A stretch of DNA of 24,936 nucleotides from an uncultured Roseburia sp. (lineage in GTDB: Bacteria; Bacillota; Clostridia; Lachnospirales; Lachnospiraceae): assembly GCA_910587865.1 (NCBI GenBank), contig CAJUNX010000053.1:1-24936 (forward strand), read 5' to 3'. The notes under the pieces were generated by a model. It saw only the letters and a list, made by a program, of their open reading frames with translations. It had not been told where the DNA came from and ran no database searches. Below, piece by piece: positions 7,310-14,913 of this stretch. The translations under genes were made by a program, and so were the position numbers. How positions within the stretch are numbered: the stretch's first letter is position 1; every line of letters begins with the position of its first letter.

Positions 7310-7711
7310 ATGACAACCAATGATCCTATCGCAGATATGCTTACGAGAATTCGTAATGCAAACATTGCTAAACATGATACAGTTGACGTTCCGTCATCCA
7401 AGATGAAAATCGCGATCGCAAATATTCTGCTGGATGAAGGTTATATCGCGAAGTACGACATTGTGGAAGACGGCAATTTCAAGACCATCCGGATTACCTT
7501 AAAGTACGGTGCGGATAAGAACGAGAAGATCATCACGGGTCTTAAGAGGATTTCAAAGCCGGGTCTTCGCGTGTATGCCGGAACCGATGAGCTTCCGAGA
7601 GTGCTCGGCGGCCTGGGGATCGCGATTCTTTCCACGAATCAGGGCATTATCACGGACAAGGAAGCCAGAAAGCTTCAGGTTGGCGGTGAGGTGCTGGCAT
7701 TTGTGTGGTAA
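7310..7711 (+). CDS. rpsH: 30S ribosomal protein S8
   Basis: S8 is a primary binder of the 16S central domain and the spc-operon repressor in E. coli. The 133-residue product begins MTTNDPIADMLTRIRNANIA and ends with the conserved RNA-binding block STNQGIITDKEARKLQVGGE followed by VLAFVW. The usual STS of the motif reads STN here, a mild variation. ATG 7310 follows AAAGGAGG at 7291-7298. A 121-base spacer with two hairpins separates it from rplF. Confidence 0.97.
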   Translation: MTTNDPIADMLTRIRNANIAKHDTVDVPSSKMKIAIANILLDEGYIAKYDIVEDGNFKTIRITLKYGADKNEKIITGLKRISKPGLRVYAGTDELPRVLGGLGIAILSTNQGIITDKEARKLQVGGEVLAFVW

Positions 7712-7832
7712 TCCGTACGGAAAAACCAAAAGCCAGATAAGAAGCAGAACTATCGCAGCACAGCGATTTTATATAGTAACTGCGGCCGCAGGCCGCAAAT
7801 AGAACAAGCATAGAGATTCAGGAGGTACGGGC
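7712..7832 (+). other. Hairpin-containing spacer rpsH-rplF
   Basis: This 121-base gap opens with the 10-base palindrome tccgtacgga (7712-7721), which occurs again after rpoA. It then has a 5-bp hairpin atcgc/gcgat (7752-7767) leading directly into TTTT, and a perfect 7-bp hairpin tgcggcc-gca-ggccgca (7781-7797). The middle hairpin looks like a very weak terminator or attenuator. The rplF ribosome-binding site AGGAGG follows at about 7820-7825. Confidence 0.45.
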
Positions 7833-8372
7833 ATGTCACGTATAGGAAGAATGCCAATCGCAATACCGGCTGGTGTGACAGTTGATATTGCAGAAAATAA
7901 TCATGTGACTGTAAAAGGTCCGAAGGGAACTTTGGAGAGAACCCTTCCGTCAGAGATGGAGATTAAGCATGAGGGCGATGAAATCATCGTTACAAGACCG
8001 AGCGATTTAAAGAAGATGAAATCCCTGCATGGATTGACGAGAACGCTGGTCAATAATATGGTCGTCGGTGTGACGGATGGCTATAAGAAGGAGCTTGAAG
8101 TAAACGGAGTCGGTTACAGAGCATCCAAATCCGGTAAGGTACTGACATTAAACCTCGGATATTCCCATCCGGTTGAGATGACGGATCCGGATGGAGTCGA
8201 GTCCAAAGTGGAAGGAAATAAGATCATCGTATCCGGTATCGATAAAGAAAAGGTCGGCCAGTATGCAGCGGAGATCAGGGACAAGAGAAGACCTGAGCCG
8301 TATAAGGGCAAGGGTATCAAGTATGCGGACGAAGTGATCAGACGTAAAGTCGGTAAGACTGGCAAGAAATAA
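7833..8372 (+). CDS. rplF: 50S ribosomal protein L6
   Basis: L6 lies near the L7/L12 stalk base and the sarcin-ricin loop. The 179-residue product has the duplicated L6 fold. It starts MSRIGRMPIAIPAGVTVDI, has LHGLTRTLVNNMVVGVTDGY in the middle and RRPEPYKGKGIKYADE at the C-terminus. Normal length. The start follows AGGAGG upstream, and rplR starts 18 bases after the stop. Confidence 0.98.
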   Translation: MSRIGRMPIAIPAGVTVDIAENNHVTVKGPKGTLERTLPSEMEIKHEGDEIIVTRPSDLKKMKSLHGLTRTLVNNMVVGVTDGYKKELEVNGVGYRASKSGKVLTLNLGYSHPVEMTDPDGVESKVEGNKIIVSGIDKEKVGQYAAEIRDKRRPEPYKGKGIKYADEVIRRKVGKTGKK

Positions 8373-8390
8373 TTAAAGGAGTGACGAAAA

Positions 8391-8759
8391 ATGATTAGGA
8401 AAAAATCAAGAACAGCAGTTCGTGAAAATAAGCATAGAAGAATGCGTCATCATCTTGCGGGAACGACAGAGAGACCACGTTTAGCTGTGTTCAGAAGTAA
8501 TAATCATATGTACGCTCAGATTATTGATGATACAGTTGGAAATACGCTTGTCGCTGCATCTACGCTTGAGAAAGATATCAAAGCAGAGTTAGAGAAGACG
8601 AACAATCTTGACGCGGCATCACATCTCGGTACTGTGATTGCAAAGAAGGCGTTGGATAAGGGTATTACCACGGTAGTCTTTGACCGGGGCGGTTTCATAT
8701 ATCAGGGTAAAATCAAGGCATTAGCCGAGGCAGCAAGAGAAGCTGGATTAGAGTTCTAA
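8391..8759 (+). CDS. rplR: 50S ribosomal protein L18
   Basis: L18 binds 5S rRNA together with L5 and anchors it in the central protuberance. The 122-residue product has the arginine-rich N-terminus with RKKSRTAVRENKHRRMRHH, the GTTERPRLAVFRSNNHMYAQ core and the C-terminal GGFIYQGKIKALAEAAREAG. Full length. AAAGGAG at about 8376-8382 precedes ATG 8391. rpsE follows after 18 bases. Confidence 0.98.
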   Translation: MIRKKSRTAVRENKHRRMRHHLAGTTERPRLAVFRSNNHMYAQIIDDTVGNTLVAASTLEKDIKAELEKTNNLDAASHLGTVIAKKALDKGITTVVFDRGGFIYQGKIKALAEAAREAGLEF

Positions 8760-8777
8760 TAAGGAGGAAACGCAAGC

Positions 8778-9287
8778 ATGAAACGTGAAATTATTGATGC
8801 TGGCCAGTTAGAATTAAATGAAAAAGTAGTGTCAATCAAACGTGTAACCAAAGTTGTCAAGGGCGGACGTAACTTCCGGTTTACAGCTTTAGTTGTTGTC
8901 GGTGACGGAAACGGCCATGTGGGCGCCGGACTGGGAAAGGCATCTGAGATCCCGGAGGCGATCCGCAAGGGAAAAGAGGACGCGATGAAAAAGCTCATCA
9001 CGGTAAAGCTGGATGATGTGGGCAGTATCACGCATGATGTCAGCGGAAAGCACACCGGCGCTTCCGTGCTCTTAAAGCGGTCTCCGGACGGTACCGGTAT
9101 CATCGCCGGCGGCCCGGCGCGTAATGTGTGTGAGCTGGCCGGAATTAAGAATATCCGTACAAAGTCTCTTGGCTCGAACAATAAGCAGAACGTTGTTCTT
9201 GCGACAATCTGCGCGTTAAGCCAGTTAAAGTCTCCGGAAGAGGTGGCAAGACTTCGCGGCAAGTCTGTGGAAGAAGTCGTAAGTTAA
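8778..9287 (+). CDS. rpsE: 30S ribosomal protein S5
   Basis: S5 influences decoding accuracy and the mRNA entry site. The 169-residue product has the double-stranded-RNA-binding-like N-domain with VKGGRNFRFTALVVVGDGNG and GAGLGKASEIPEAIRKGKED, and the C-domain with TGIIAGGPARNVCELAGI. The length is standard. AAGGAGG at about 8761-8767 precedes the ATG. The loop segment VKGGRNFRF, where spectinomycin-resistance changes are known, looks ordinary. rpmD follows. Confidence 0.98.
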   Translation: MKREIIDAGQLELNEKVVSIKRVTKVVKGGRNFRFTALVVVGDGNGHVGAGLGKASEIPEAIRKGKEDAMKKLITVKLDDVGSITHDVSGKHTGASVLLKRSPDGTGIIAGGPARNVCELAGIKNIRTKSLGSNNKQNVVLATICALSQLKSPEEVARLRGKSVEEVVS

Positions 9288-9330
9288 TGTGGCAAAAGCC
9301 GCAGAATATCAGAAAGGCGTGGTTAGTGAA

Positions 9331-9516
9331 ATGTCAGAGAAAAAGCTGAAGGTTACACTTGTAAAATCAACGATCGGTGCTGTTCCGAAGAATAAAAAGA
9401 CCATTGAGGCGCTCGGATTAAGAAAGCTGAATAAATCTGTGGAATTGCCGGATAACGCAGCAACTGCAGGCGCGCTTCGCAAGGTTGCACCGTACGTGAA
9501 AGTAGAAGAAATCTAA
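9331..9516 (+). CDS. rpmD: 50S ribosomal protein L30
   Basis: L30 is a small 23S rRNA-binding protein. From ATG 9331 the product is 61 residues, the normal length, with the signature LKVTLVKSTIGAVPKNKKTI and ALGLRKLNKSVELPDN. The frame is also open from a GTG at 9289, which would add 14 residues that do not resemble L30 N-termini. The ATG has an imperfect Shine-Dalgarno (AAAGGCG near 9313-9319). The start is therefore likely but less certain than for its neighbours. Confidence 0.92.
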   Translation: MSEKKLKVTLVKSTIGAVPKNKKTIEALGLRKLNKSVELPDNAATAGALRKVAPYVKVEEI

Positions 9517-9541
9517 AATAACAGGATAAGGAGGTGTAGGA

Positions 9542-9979
9542 ATGGACTTATCAAATTTGAAAGCAGCGGAGGGTTCCAGACAGAACAGCTTCAGAAGAGG
9601 CCGCGGTCATGGATCAGGAAACGGTAAAACTGCAGGAAAAGGACACAAGGGACAGAAAGCACGTTCCGGAGCTCCGAGACCGGGGTTTGAAGGCGGTCAG
9701 ATGCCATTATACAGAAGACTGCCGAAGAGGGGCTTTAAGAATATTAATTCCAAAGATATTGTTGGGATCAACGTATCTGCACTCGAGGTATTTGACAATG
9801 ATGCAGTTGTTTCTGTCGAGACCTTAATCAAGACCGGGATCGTGAAGAATCCGAGAGACGGTGTTAAGATTCTTGGCAACGGCATACTTACCAAGAAGCT
9901 CACGGTTCAGGCAAATGCATTCAGCTCAGGTGCGAAAGAAAAGATTGAGGCTCTTGGTGGAAAAGCAGAGGTGATCTAA
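9542..9979 (+). CDS. rplO: 50S ribosomal protein L15
   Basis: L15 is a late-assembly 23S rRNA-binding protein. The 145-residue product has the glycine/arginine-rich N-terminus with RRGRGHGSGNGKTAGKGHKG at about residues 19-38, GFEGGQMPLYRRLPKRGFKN in the middle, and the Rossmann-like C-terminal half. AAGGAGG at about 9528-9534 precedes the ATG. The stop overlaps the secY start by one base (TAATG), coupling it to SecY as in most spc operons. Confidence 0.98.
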   Translation: MDLSNLKAAEGSRQNSFRRGRGHGSGNGKTAGKGHKGQKARSGAPRPGFEGGQMPLYRRLPKRGFKNINSKDIVGINVSALEVFDNDAVVSVETLIKTGIVKNPRDGVKILGNGILTKKLTVQANAFSSGAKEKIEALGGKAEVI

Positions 9980-11307
9980 TGCTGGAGACACTCCGTAACG
10001 CATTTAAAATTAAAGATATCCGCAAGCGGGTTATTTTTACGTTTTTCATGCTGATTGTAATCAGGGTAGGAAGTCAGCTTCCGATCCCTGGTGTAGACAG
10101 TCAGGTATTTGCAAACTGGTTTGCAAGCCAGACTGCGGATGGAATGAATTTTTTTGATGCAATTACCGGCGGATCGTTTTACAACTTCTCCGTATTTGCA
10201 TTAAATATTACGCCGTATATCACCTCTTCGATTATCATGCAGCTTCTGACCATTGCGATTCCGAAGCTGGAAGAGATGCAGCGCGACGGAGAGGAAGGGC
10301 GCAAAAAGATCGCGGAATTCACGCGTTATCTGACGATTGTTCTGGCATTCGTGGAAGCGGTGGCAATGACGATCGGATTAAAGCGCGGAGGATATCTGGA
10401 GTTCAGCGAGGGATTTAACAGTGTGCTCGGTATTGTCATGGTTGTGATGGCGCTTGTGGCCGGCTCTGCGGTGCTGATGTGGATCGGTGAGCGGATTACG
10501 GAAAAAGGGATCGGCAACGGTATCTCTATCGTTCTTACGATCAATATTATTTCGCGCATGCCGAACGATATCGGTACCTTATACGGACAGTTTATCTCCG
10601 GAAGGGATGTGCCGAAAGCAATTCTCGCAGCGCTTATCATCGTGGCGATCATCGTGGCAATGGTGCTGTTTGTCGTTTTCCTCCAGGGAGGGGAGCGCAG
10701 AATTCCTGTACAGTATTCCAAAAAGATTCAGGGGAGAAAGCAGGTCGGCGGTCAGTCGACGCATATCCCGTTAAAGGTGAATACCGGTGGTGTGATTCCG
10801 GTTATTTTTGCCCAGTCGCTTCTGCAGACGCCGGTGATTATCGCGGGTCTGCTTGGCAAGGGGGACGGAACCGGGATCGGCAGTAAGATTTTAAGAGGAA
10901 TGTCCCAGTCAAACTGGTGTAATCCGGCGGAACCGGTATATTCGGTGGGACTGGTGGTATATATTGTACTGATCATTGCGTTTGCCTACTTCTATACGTC
11001 GATTACGTTTAATCCGTTAGAGATTGCGAACAACATGAAGAAGGCAGGCGGTTTTATTCCGGGGATCCGGCCAGGAAAGCCGACCAGCGACTATCTGAAC
11101 CGGATTTTAAATTATATTGTTTTTATAGGAGCGGTGGGACTTGCATTCATCGCATTTGTTCCGATTTTCTTTAACGGCGTGTTCGGCGCGGATGTATCCT
11201 TCGGTGGAACGTCCATCATCATTATCGTGGGTGTTGTCGTTGAGACGTTAAAGCAGGTGGAGTCGCAGATGCGCGTGCGCTACTACAAAGGTTTCCTGAA
11301 TGATTAG
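9979..11307 (+). CDS. secY: Preprotein translocase channel subunit SecY
   Basis: SecY is the pore of the SecYEG translocon in the cytoplasmic membrane. The 442-residue product is the usual length and shows about ten hydrophobic helices. Family marks include RVGSQLPIPGVD in TM1 and the plug area, the TM2 region NITPYITSSIIMQLLTIAIP, the cytoplasmic loop with GGERRIPVQYSKK, and the C-terminal loop NMKKAGGFIPGIRPGKPT with the translocation-critical arginine. ATG 9979 overlaps the rplO stop by one base. A strong 12-bp hairpin follows before adk. The gene is intact. Confidence 0.98.
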   Translation: MLETLRNAFKIKDIRKRVIFTFFMLIVIRVGSQLPIPGVDSQVFANWFASQTADGMNFFDAITGGSFYNFSVFALNITPYITSSIIMQLLTIAIPKLEEMQRDGEEGRKKIAEFTRYLTIVLAFVEAVAMTIGLKRGGYLEFSEGFNSVLGIVMVVMALVAGSAVLMWIGERITEKGIGNGISIVLTINIISRMPNDIGTLYGQFISGRDVPKAILAALIIVAIIVAMVLFVVFLQGGERRIPVQYSKKIQGRKQVGGQSTHIPLKVNTGGVIPVIFAQSLLQTPVIIAGLLGKGDGTGIGSKILRGMSQSNWCNPAEPVYSVGLVVYIVLIIAFAYFYTSITFNPLEIANNMKKAGGFIPGIRPGKPTSDYLNRILNYIVFIGAVGLAFIAFVPIFFNGVFGADVSFGGTSIIIIVGVVVETLKQVESQMRVRYYKGFLND

Positions 11308-11314
11308 AAAAGTG

Positions 11315-11343
11315 AACGCTGGACTTTGCATAAGTTCAGCGTT
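11315..11343 (+). terminator. Long hairpin between secY and adk (possible attenuator)
   Basis: A 12-bp stem (11315-11326 with 11332-11343, one G-U pair) closes a 5-base loop tgcat, starting 8 bases after the secY stop. It is followed by gctttcgattt, T-rich but interrupted. It may act as a partial terminator that lowers adk-map expression relative to the ribosomal genes, or as an RNA-stability or processing site. The stem is certain; the function is inference. Confidence 0.5.
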
Positions 11344-11377
11344 GCTTTCGATTTAGCGTGAAAGGGAGAAGAATCTT

Positions 11378-12022
11378 ATGAAAATTATCATGTTAGGGGC
11401 TCCTGGAGCCGGAAAAGGAACACAGGCAAAACAGATTGCGGACCGGTACGGTATTCCGCATATCTCCACGGGAGATATTTTCCGCGCGAATATCAAAAAC
11501 GGTACAGAGCTGGGACAGAAAGCAAAACAGTACATGGATCAGGGCCTGCTCGTACCGGATGAGCTGACCTGCGATCTTGTGATGGACAGAATACAGCAGG
11601 ACGACTGTGAGAAGGGCTTTGTGCTCGACGGATTCCCGAGAACGATTCCGCAGGCAGAGGCACTTGACGCAGCGCTTGAGAAGATAAATCAGAAGATGGA
11701 CTATGCCATCGATGTGGATGTTCCGGACGAGAACATCGTAAACCGGATGAGCGGCAGACGCGCCTGCTTAAACTGCGGCGCTACGTACCATGTCGTCTCC
11801 ATCCCGACCAAAGTGGAAGGCATCTGCGACCGCTGCGGCAACCAGGTCGTGCTTCGGGATGACGACAAACCGGAGACCGTACAGAAGCGTCTGACGGTTT
11901 ATCATGAGCAGACACAGCCGCTGATTGATTATTACAAGAAGCAGGATATCTTAAAATCTGTGGACGGCACACAGCCGATGGAGCAGGTATTTGCGGATAT
12001 TGTGGCGATTCTGGGAGAATAA
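11378..12022 (+). CDS. adk: Adenylate kinase (zinc-lid type)
   Basis: This cytosolic enzyme interconverts ATP + AMP and 2 ADP. The 214-residue product has the P-loop GAPGAGKGTQ at residues 7-16, STGDIFR at about 30-36 for AMP binding and LDGFPRT at 83-89. Its long LID domain carries four cysteines (C130, C133, C150, C153) that form the structural zinc site typical of Gram-positive enzymes. ATG 11378 follows AAAGGGAGAAG. The gene is 70 bases after secY and 2 bases before map, the conserved secY-adk-map order. Confidence 0.98.
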   Translation: MKIIMLGAPGAGKGTQAKQIADRYGIPHISTGDIFRANIKNGTELGQKAKQYMDQGLLVPDELTCDLVMDRIQQDDCEKGFVLDGFPRTIPQAEALDAALEKINQKMDYAIDVDVPDENIVNRMSGRRACLNCGATYHVVSIPTKVEGICDRCGNQVVLRDDDKPETVQKRLTVYHEQTQPLIDYYKKQDILKSVDGTQPMEQVFADIVAILGE

Positions 12023-12024
12023 GA

Positions 12025-12837
12025 ATGCCTGTTACGATAAAATCACCCCGTGAGATCAGTCTCATGAGGAAGGCGGGAAACATCCTGGCGCAGGTTCACG
12101 AGGAGCTCGGAAAGAGCCTGCGTCCGGGAATGTCCACCTATGAGATCGACCGGCTCGGGGAGGAAATGATTCGGAGCTTTGGATGCGAGCCGTCTTTTAA
12201 AAACTATCATGGATATCCGGCATCGATCTGCGTATCCGTTAATGAGGAAGTGGTACACGGGATTCCTTCAAAAAAGCGGATCTTAAAAGAAGGCGATATT
12301 GTCAGTCTTGATGCCGGGGTGATCTATAAGGGATATCACTCCGATGCGGCGAGAACCCACGGGATCGGGGAGATTACAAAAGAAGCGGAACTTCTGATCG
12401 CCCGGACGAGACAATGCTTTTTCGAGGGGATCGCATATGCGGAGGCGGGAAGGCACCTGCATGAGATTTCACGTGCGATCGGCGATTACGCGGAGCGTTT
12501 CGGGTACGGTGTGGTGTATGATCTGTGTGGACACGGGATCGGCGCCCATCTGCACGAGGATCCCGAGATCCCGAATTTCCGGCAGTTTCGCAGGGGGATT
12601 CGTTTAAGACCCGGCATGACGCTGGCGGTTGAGCCGATGATCAATCTCGGAACGGCGGACGTCGTCTGGATGGATGACGACTGGACGGTCGTCACGGAGG
12701 ACCTGCAGCCATCGGCGCACTACGAGAATACGATTCTGATCACGGAGAACGGTCCGCAGATTCTGACGCTGACCAGTCAGGAGATTGCGAAAGGCGACAT
12801 GGACCGGTATCTCCCGCAAAAAGCGTCGGGACAGTGA
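12025..12837 (+). CDS. map: Type I methionine aminopeptidase
   Basis: The enzyme removes the initiator methionine from nascent proteins. The 270-residue product has all pita-bread-fold residues: H78, metal ligands D96 (SLDAG), D107 (HSDAAR), H170 (CGHGIG), E203 (VEPM) and E234 (YENT). No N-terminal zinc-finger extension is present, so this is the short bacterial form. It is slightly longer than the usual ~250 because of a charged C-terminal tail. ATG 12025 lies 2 bases after the adk stop, within reach of the GGGAG near 12013-12017. Confidence 0.97.
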   Translation: MPVTIKSPREISLMRKAGNILAQVHEELGKSLRPGMSTYEIDRLGEEMIRSFGCEPSFKNYHGYPASICVSVNEEVVHGIPSKKRILKEGDIVSLDAGVIYKGYHSDAARTHGIGEITKEAELLIARTRQCFFEGIAYAEAGRHLHEISRAIGDYAERFGYGVVYDLCGHGIGAHLHEDPEIPNFRQFRRGIRLRPGMTLAVEPMINLGTADVVWMDDDWTVVTEDLQPSAHYENTILITENGPQILTLTSQEIAKGDMDRYLPQKASGQ

Positions 12838-12863
12838 CGCGGGAAGCCGGCAGGAAACATTGT

Positions 12864-13133
12864 ATGAAGATAGAATTTGCAAAGTCCTTATCGGGACATG
12901 ACAGGAATCAGATCTATCTGATCCTGAAAGACGAGGAGAGATCCGTACAGCTGGTGAACGGCACGACGAGGCCGCTTGCCGCACCCAAGAGAAAAAACAG
13001 GCGCCACATACAGCGGATCATAAATATTCCGGCTGAGGCGGCGGAATGTCTGGCGGGAGAATGGACGGATATTACGGTAAAACGTGCAATCAAAGTGTAC
13101 CGGCGCATGACAGAAAGCGGCGGGAATCATTAA
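12864..13133 (+). CDS. KOW-domain RNA-binding protein (L14e-like)
   Basis: A basic 89-residue protein beginning MKIEFAKSLSGHDRNQIYLI. The GHD segment followed by a KOW-like strand and a lysine/arginine patch (APKRKNRRHIQRI) matches the small KOW proteins, related to eukaryotic and archaeal L14e, that sit between map and infA in many Bacillota. The role is not established; RNA or ribosome binding is inferred from fold and place. The frame is open from GTG 12834, overlapping map, but ATG 12864 has AGGAAA 6 bases upstream and matches the expected N-terminus. infA starts 15 bases downstream. Confidence 0.85.
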   Translation: MKIEFAKSLSGHDRNQIYLILKDEERSVQLVNGTTRPLAAPKRKNRRHIQRIINIPAEAAECLAGEWTDITVKRAIKVYRRMTESGGNH

Positions 13134-13148
13134 CAGGAGGAAGCAGTT

Positions 13149-13367
13149 ATGTCAAAAGCAGACGTCATCGAAGTGGAAGGCACCGTGGTGGAAAAGCTCC
13201 CCAACGCATTTTTTAAGGTGGAGCTTGAAAACGGTCACCAGATTTTAGCGACAATCAGCGGAAAGCTGCGGATGAATTTTATCCGTATTCTGCCGGGAGA
13301 CCGTGTGACGATTGAGATGTCGCCGTATGACCTGACGAAAGGAAGGATCATCTGGAGAGATAAATAA
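13149..13367 (+). CDS. infA: Translation initiation factor IF-1
   Basis: IF-1 occupies the A-site during initiation. The 72-residue product is a single OB-fold (S1-like) domain of the exact family length, with MSKADVIEVEGTVVEKLPNA, ENGHQILATISGKLRMNFIR and ending SPYDLTKGRIIWRDK. AGGAGG at about 13135-13140 precedes the ATG. It is the last gene before the rpmJ promoter, at the junction of the spc and alpha groups. Confidence 0.98.
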   Translation: MSKADVIEVEGTVVEKLPNAFFKVELENGHQILATISGKLRMNFIRILPGDRVTIEMSPYDLTKGRIIWRDK

Positions 13368-13371
13368 GTGG

Positions 13372-13401
13372 TTGACTTTCAAAGATTGTTCATGCTATAA
13401 T
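13372..13401 (+). promoter_or_regulatory. Promoter of rpmJ and the alpha operon
   Basis: TTGACT (13372-13377) and TATAAT (13396-13401) with an 18-base spacer and TGC just before the -10 box (extended -10). It lies a few bases after the infA stop and reads toward rpmJ. The ~75-base leader that would follow contains small hairpins (cact/agtg ending in CCTTTTT, and gcgca-tat-tgcgc at 13436-13448) before the rpmJ ribosome-binding site. This is the best -35/-10 pair in the ribosomal region. Confidence 0.8.
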
Positions 13402-13482
13402 GTCAAATGGACACTTTTGAATAGTGCCTTTTTGTGCGCATATTGCGCCGGGAAGAGCTCATGGAGGAAAGGAGGATTCGCT

Positions 13483-13596
13483 GTGAAGGTAAGATCATCC
13501 GTGAAACCGATTTGCGAGAAATGCAAGGTTATCAAGAGAAAAGGAAGCATCCGGATTATCTGTGAGAATCCGAAACACAAACAGAGACAGGGCTAA
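13483..13596 (+). CDS. rpmJ: 50S ribosomal protein L36 (zinc form)
   Basis: L36 is the smallest 50S protein. The 37-residue product MKVRSSVKPICEKCKVIKRK... is full length and carries the zinc ligands C11, C14, C27 and H32, so it is the zinc-containing type. It starts at GTG 13483 after AAAGGAGG at 13468-13475. Upstream in-frame codons would add a non-homologous extension and are ignored. It has its own promoter at 13372-13401. A 482-base structured spacer follows before rpsM. Confidence 0.97.
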   Translation: MKVRSSVKPICEKCKVIKRKGSIRIICENPKHKQRQG

Positions 13597-14078
13597 TCGA
13601 TTCCTGCTCCATTTTGCGGGGAGCGCGTCAGGGGACGCGGTTCCGACTCCGCAGCGTGAGTTTCTCCGTCTGTGGAACTGCCGTTCTGACGGCAACGATT
13701 CATGATGTGCGGCTGCAGTGAAACGCCTGGATGGGTTGTTGCACTGTTATCATATGAGACAGCAGGGACAGCTGCTCTTTCCGCCGGCATACCGAGAGCG
13801 TGAAAGAGGAATCATCCCAAATAAGATAAGAAGAGCGAAGGCACACATTTCAGGCCGGATGACAACGGAGCTGCCGCAGGTGTCTTCTTATTGTATGTAC
13901 TGGCGTATGCAGAGTCATACAGCGGTACGAAAGCCACTGGTGTGCGTTTATACACCGGGTCAGGTGGCTTGCAGCAGGGCGGAAAGCGCCGGTAACGCAA
14001 TGTTACACAGATCAGAAAATAACGGGGTGCAGGAGATGCGATTCTGCATCAGATGAATTAATGGAGGTTAAAAAGCAC
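13597..14078 (+). promoter_or_regulatory. 482-base structured leader before rpsM
   Basis: No convincing gene is present in this long spacer. Hairpins seen: cgcgtc-aggg-gacgcg (13624-13639); tgccgt-tctg-acggca (13679-13694); a two-layer stem-loop, aagccac/gtggctt (13931-13937 with 13964-13970) enclosing ggtgt/acacc (13939-13943 with 13952-13956); gtaac-gcaat-gttac (13992-14006); and gatgc/gcatc (14035-14050) just before the rpsM Shine-Dalgarno, with an alternative tgcag/ctgca pairing over the same bases. In E. coli the alpha operon is repressed by S4 at a leader structure before rpsM, and here rpsD also lies in this operon. An analogous role is plausible but is inference. Confidence 0.5.
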
Positions 14079-14447
14079 ATGGCTCGTATCGCAGGTGTAG
14101 ATTTACCAAGAGAAAAACGTGTTGAGATCGGTCTGACTTATATCTACGGAATCGGTAGAACAAGCTCGAACCGCATCCTTGCTGAGGCAAAGGTGAATCC
14201 GGATACTCGCGTCAGAGATCTGACGGACGACGAGGTGAAGAGAATCAGCGCCGTGATTGATGAGACACAGACAGTGGAAGGTGATCTTAGAAGAGAGATC
14301 GCCATGAATATCAAGAGACTGCAGGAGATCGGCTGCTATCGCGGAATCCGCCACAGAAAGGGACTTCCGGTTCGCGGTCAGAAGACGAAGACCAATGCGC
14401 GGACGAGAAAAGGCCCGAAGCGTACGGTTGCGAACAAGAAGAAATAA
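14079..14447 (+). CDS. rpsM: 30S ribosomal protein S13
   Basis: S13 is a head protein that bridges to the 50S subunit and contacts the P-site tRNA. The 122-residue product begins MARIAGVDLPREKRVEIGLT, has the helix-two-turn-helix GIGRTSSNRILAEAKV, and ends in the basic tail with GQKTKTNARTRKGPKRTVAN. The frame is open from 14061 but ATG 14079 matches the universal start, with GGAGG at about 14063-14067. It is preceded by the long structured spacer and followed by rpsK after 55 bases. Confidence 0.98.
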   Translation: MARIAGVDLPREKRVEIGLTYIYGIGRTSSNRILAEAKVNPDTRVRDLTDDEVKRISAVIDETQTVEGDLRREIAMNIKRLQEIGCYRGIRHRKGLPVRGQKTKTNARTRKGPKRTVANKKK

Positions 14448-14502
14448 TTCATAAAGCTGCGATCAGATTATTTAGATTTAGAGAAAGTAGGTTAGTTTAG
14501 AT

Positions 14503-14895
14503 ATGGCTAAAGTTACAAAAAAAGTGACAAAAAAGCGCGTAAAGAAAAACGTTGAACGCGGACAGGCACATATTCAGTCATCCTTTAATAACACGATTGT
14601 AACAATCACGGATGCGCAGGGAAATGCCTTATCATGGGCAAGTGCCGGTGGTCTTGGATTCAGAGGTTCAAGGAAATCTACTCCCTATGCTGCTCAGATG
14701 GCAGCAGAAACTGCTACAAAGGCAGCTTTAATACACGGATTAAAAACCGTCGACGTTATGGTAAAGGGGCCGGGTTCGGGAAGAGAAGCTGCAATCCGTG
14801 CGCTTTCCGCATGTGGACTTGAGGTTACCAGCATCAGAGACGTGACCCCGGTACCGCACAACGGATGCCGCCCGCCGAAGCGTAGAAGAGTTTAA
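14503..14895 (+). CDS. rpsK: 30S ribosomal protein S11
   Basis: S11 lies on the 30S platform near the Shine-Dalgarno helix. The 130-residue product has a lysine-rich N-terminus, AHIQSSFNNTIVTITDAQGN, and the conserved C-terminal RDVTPVPHNGCRPPKRRRV. Full length. The ribosome-binding site is weak (AAAGTAGG some 12 bases before ATG 14503), unlike most genes here, so translation may rely partly on coupling to rpsM or be lower. rpsD follows after 18 bases. Confidence 0.98.
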   Translation: MAKVTKKVTKKRVKKNVERGQAHIQSSFNNTIVTITDAQGNALSWASAGGLGFRGSRKSTPYAAQMAAETATKAALIHGLKTVDVMVKGPGSGREAAIRALSACGLEVTSIRDVTPVPHNGCRPPKRRRV

Positions 14896-14913
14896 TTAGG
14901 AGGTAGAGTCGAA

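Noticed and set aside
9289..9330. Upstream GTG start for rpmD
   Set aside because: It adds 14 residues not resembling L30 N-termini and has a poor Shine-Dalgarno. ATG 9331 gives the family length.
13718..14056. 112-codon + strand frame in the rpmJ-rpsM spacer
   Set aside because: GTG start with no ribosome-binding site, composition without domain-like pattern, and it overlaps strong RNA hairpins. Most likely non-coding.
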